Below are positions 63,757 through 64,000 of a DNA stretch of 64,000 nt, one piece after another. Under the pieces are notes generated by a model. The model was given only the letters and a program-made list of their open reading frames with translations. It ran no database searches and was not told the DNA's origin. The DNA is from Bacteroidaceae bacterium. Lineage in GTDB: Bacteria; Bacteroidota; Bacteroidia; Bacteroidales; Bacteroidaceae. The first letter of the stretch is position 1, and each line of letters starts with the position of its first letter. The stretch is taken from positions 39,776-103,775 of the forward strand of contig JAFZWK010000005.1 of assembly GCA_017617335.1 (NCBI GenBank), in the 5' to 3' direction. A program made the position numbers and the translations under genes.

Positions 63757-64000
63757 CAAAAGAAAGCAATTTTTTTGAGGGAATTTTGAGCCTCAAAAAC
63801 GGTAAACAGTAAACCGTAAACGGTAAATTCCATTACTCTCCTGAGAATGAAATCCTTACCGCTTTTGGGTTCTTAGTTCTTTTTTTTAAAAGAATAAAAT
63901 TGAACTGAAAAGAGGACTGAAAGAGGATGTTTTTACCCTGATTTCTCCCTCATTCAAGAGCCTATTCTCCCAGCCTGACAATTACTTTCTGTCTTTTTTC

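Overview
The window looks like a chromosomal segment of a member of the Bacteroidota, most likely Bacteroidales and close to Prevotella. Three things point there: core type IX secretion system (T9SS) genes (porU, porV, sprA/sov), gene sets typical of the phylum (a DUF4290 gene beside murA-rimM-dxr-rseP, and yicC-gmk-nadD), and repeated use of the Bacteroidota promoter pattern TTTG-N19..21-TAnnTTTG with few Shine-Dalgarno sites. No rRNA, tRNA, CRISPR array or transposase was seen. All assignments come from reading the sequence; no database search was run.

Layout. 1-5.2 kb: the end of a fumarylacetoacetate hydrolase-family gene, then porU (T9SS sortase) and porV (its outer-membrane partner). 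5.3-8.6 kb, minus: yicC-gmk-nadD-MORN protein-ispF. 8.6-16.3 kb, plus: tsaB-DUF4290-murA-rimM-dxr-rseP-lipoprotein-cca, a tight housekeeping operon whose MurA has Asp in place of the fosfomycin-target Cys. 16.4-22.5 kb, minus: an accessory block of a WG-repeat membrane protein, a Sel1 protein, an unrecognised membrane protein, a large pseudokinase/Sel1 protein and a truncated kinase that keeps its promoter. 22.5-23.5 kb: about 1 kb without genes but dense in repeats. 23.5-26.4 kb, minus: ECF sigma factor, anti-sigma-like membrane protein and a secreted protein of unknown function.

26.9-36.9 kb, plus: a secreted-protein locus with a 1575-residue mosaic lectin-like protein, two paralogous small trefoil-like proteins flanking a SASA-type esterase, and a three-barrel GH5-like protein in which only the first barrel keeps both catalytic glutamates. 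37-46 kb: a TlpA-like lipoprotein, a remnant TPR lipoprotein and sprA (2633 residues). 46.1-50.6 kb, plus: ruvA, a C10 (streptopain-type) protease, cysQ and a membrane-anchored alpha/beta hydrolase. 50.6-52.4 kb, minus: a phosphodiesterase and a MATE exporter. 52.6-54.4 kb: an SPFH protein, a ribbon-helix-helix protein and a membrane protein. 54.5-56.6 kb: two divergent GH43 enzymes. 57-60 kb: a DUF4369 lipoprotein and a FAS1 surface lipoprotein. 60-63.5 kb: a plant-like MTA nucleosidase, then (minus) a coiled-coil membrane protein, trmB and mrp.

How it fits together. PorU, PorV and SprA are core parts of the T9SS, and several neighbours (the mosaic protein, the trefoil-like proteins, the C10 protease) have signal peptides plus short C-terminal tails of the GxYxLxGR...PGIYI...K type, so they are plausible T9SS cargo. 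The GH5-like, GH43 and esterase genes suggest plant or host glycan breakdown.

The most unusual signals are non-coding: a dispersed palindromic repeat with an exact 22-bp period at four loci, one of them in frame inside the anti-sigma gene; a 251-bp nested palindrome built of 11-bp units; near-palindromic 18-bp repeats bracketing part of the accessory block; and a 58-bp duplication that carries a complete promoter twice.
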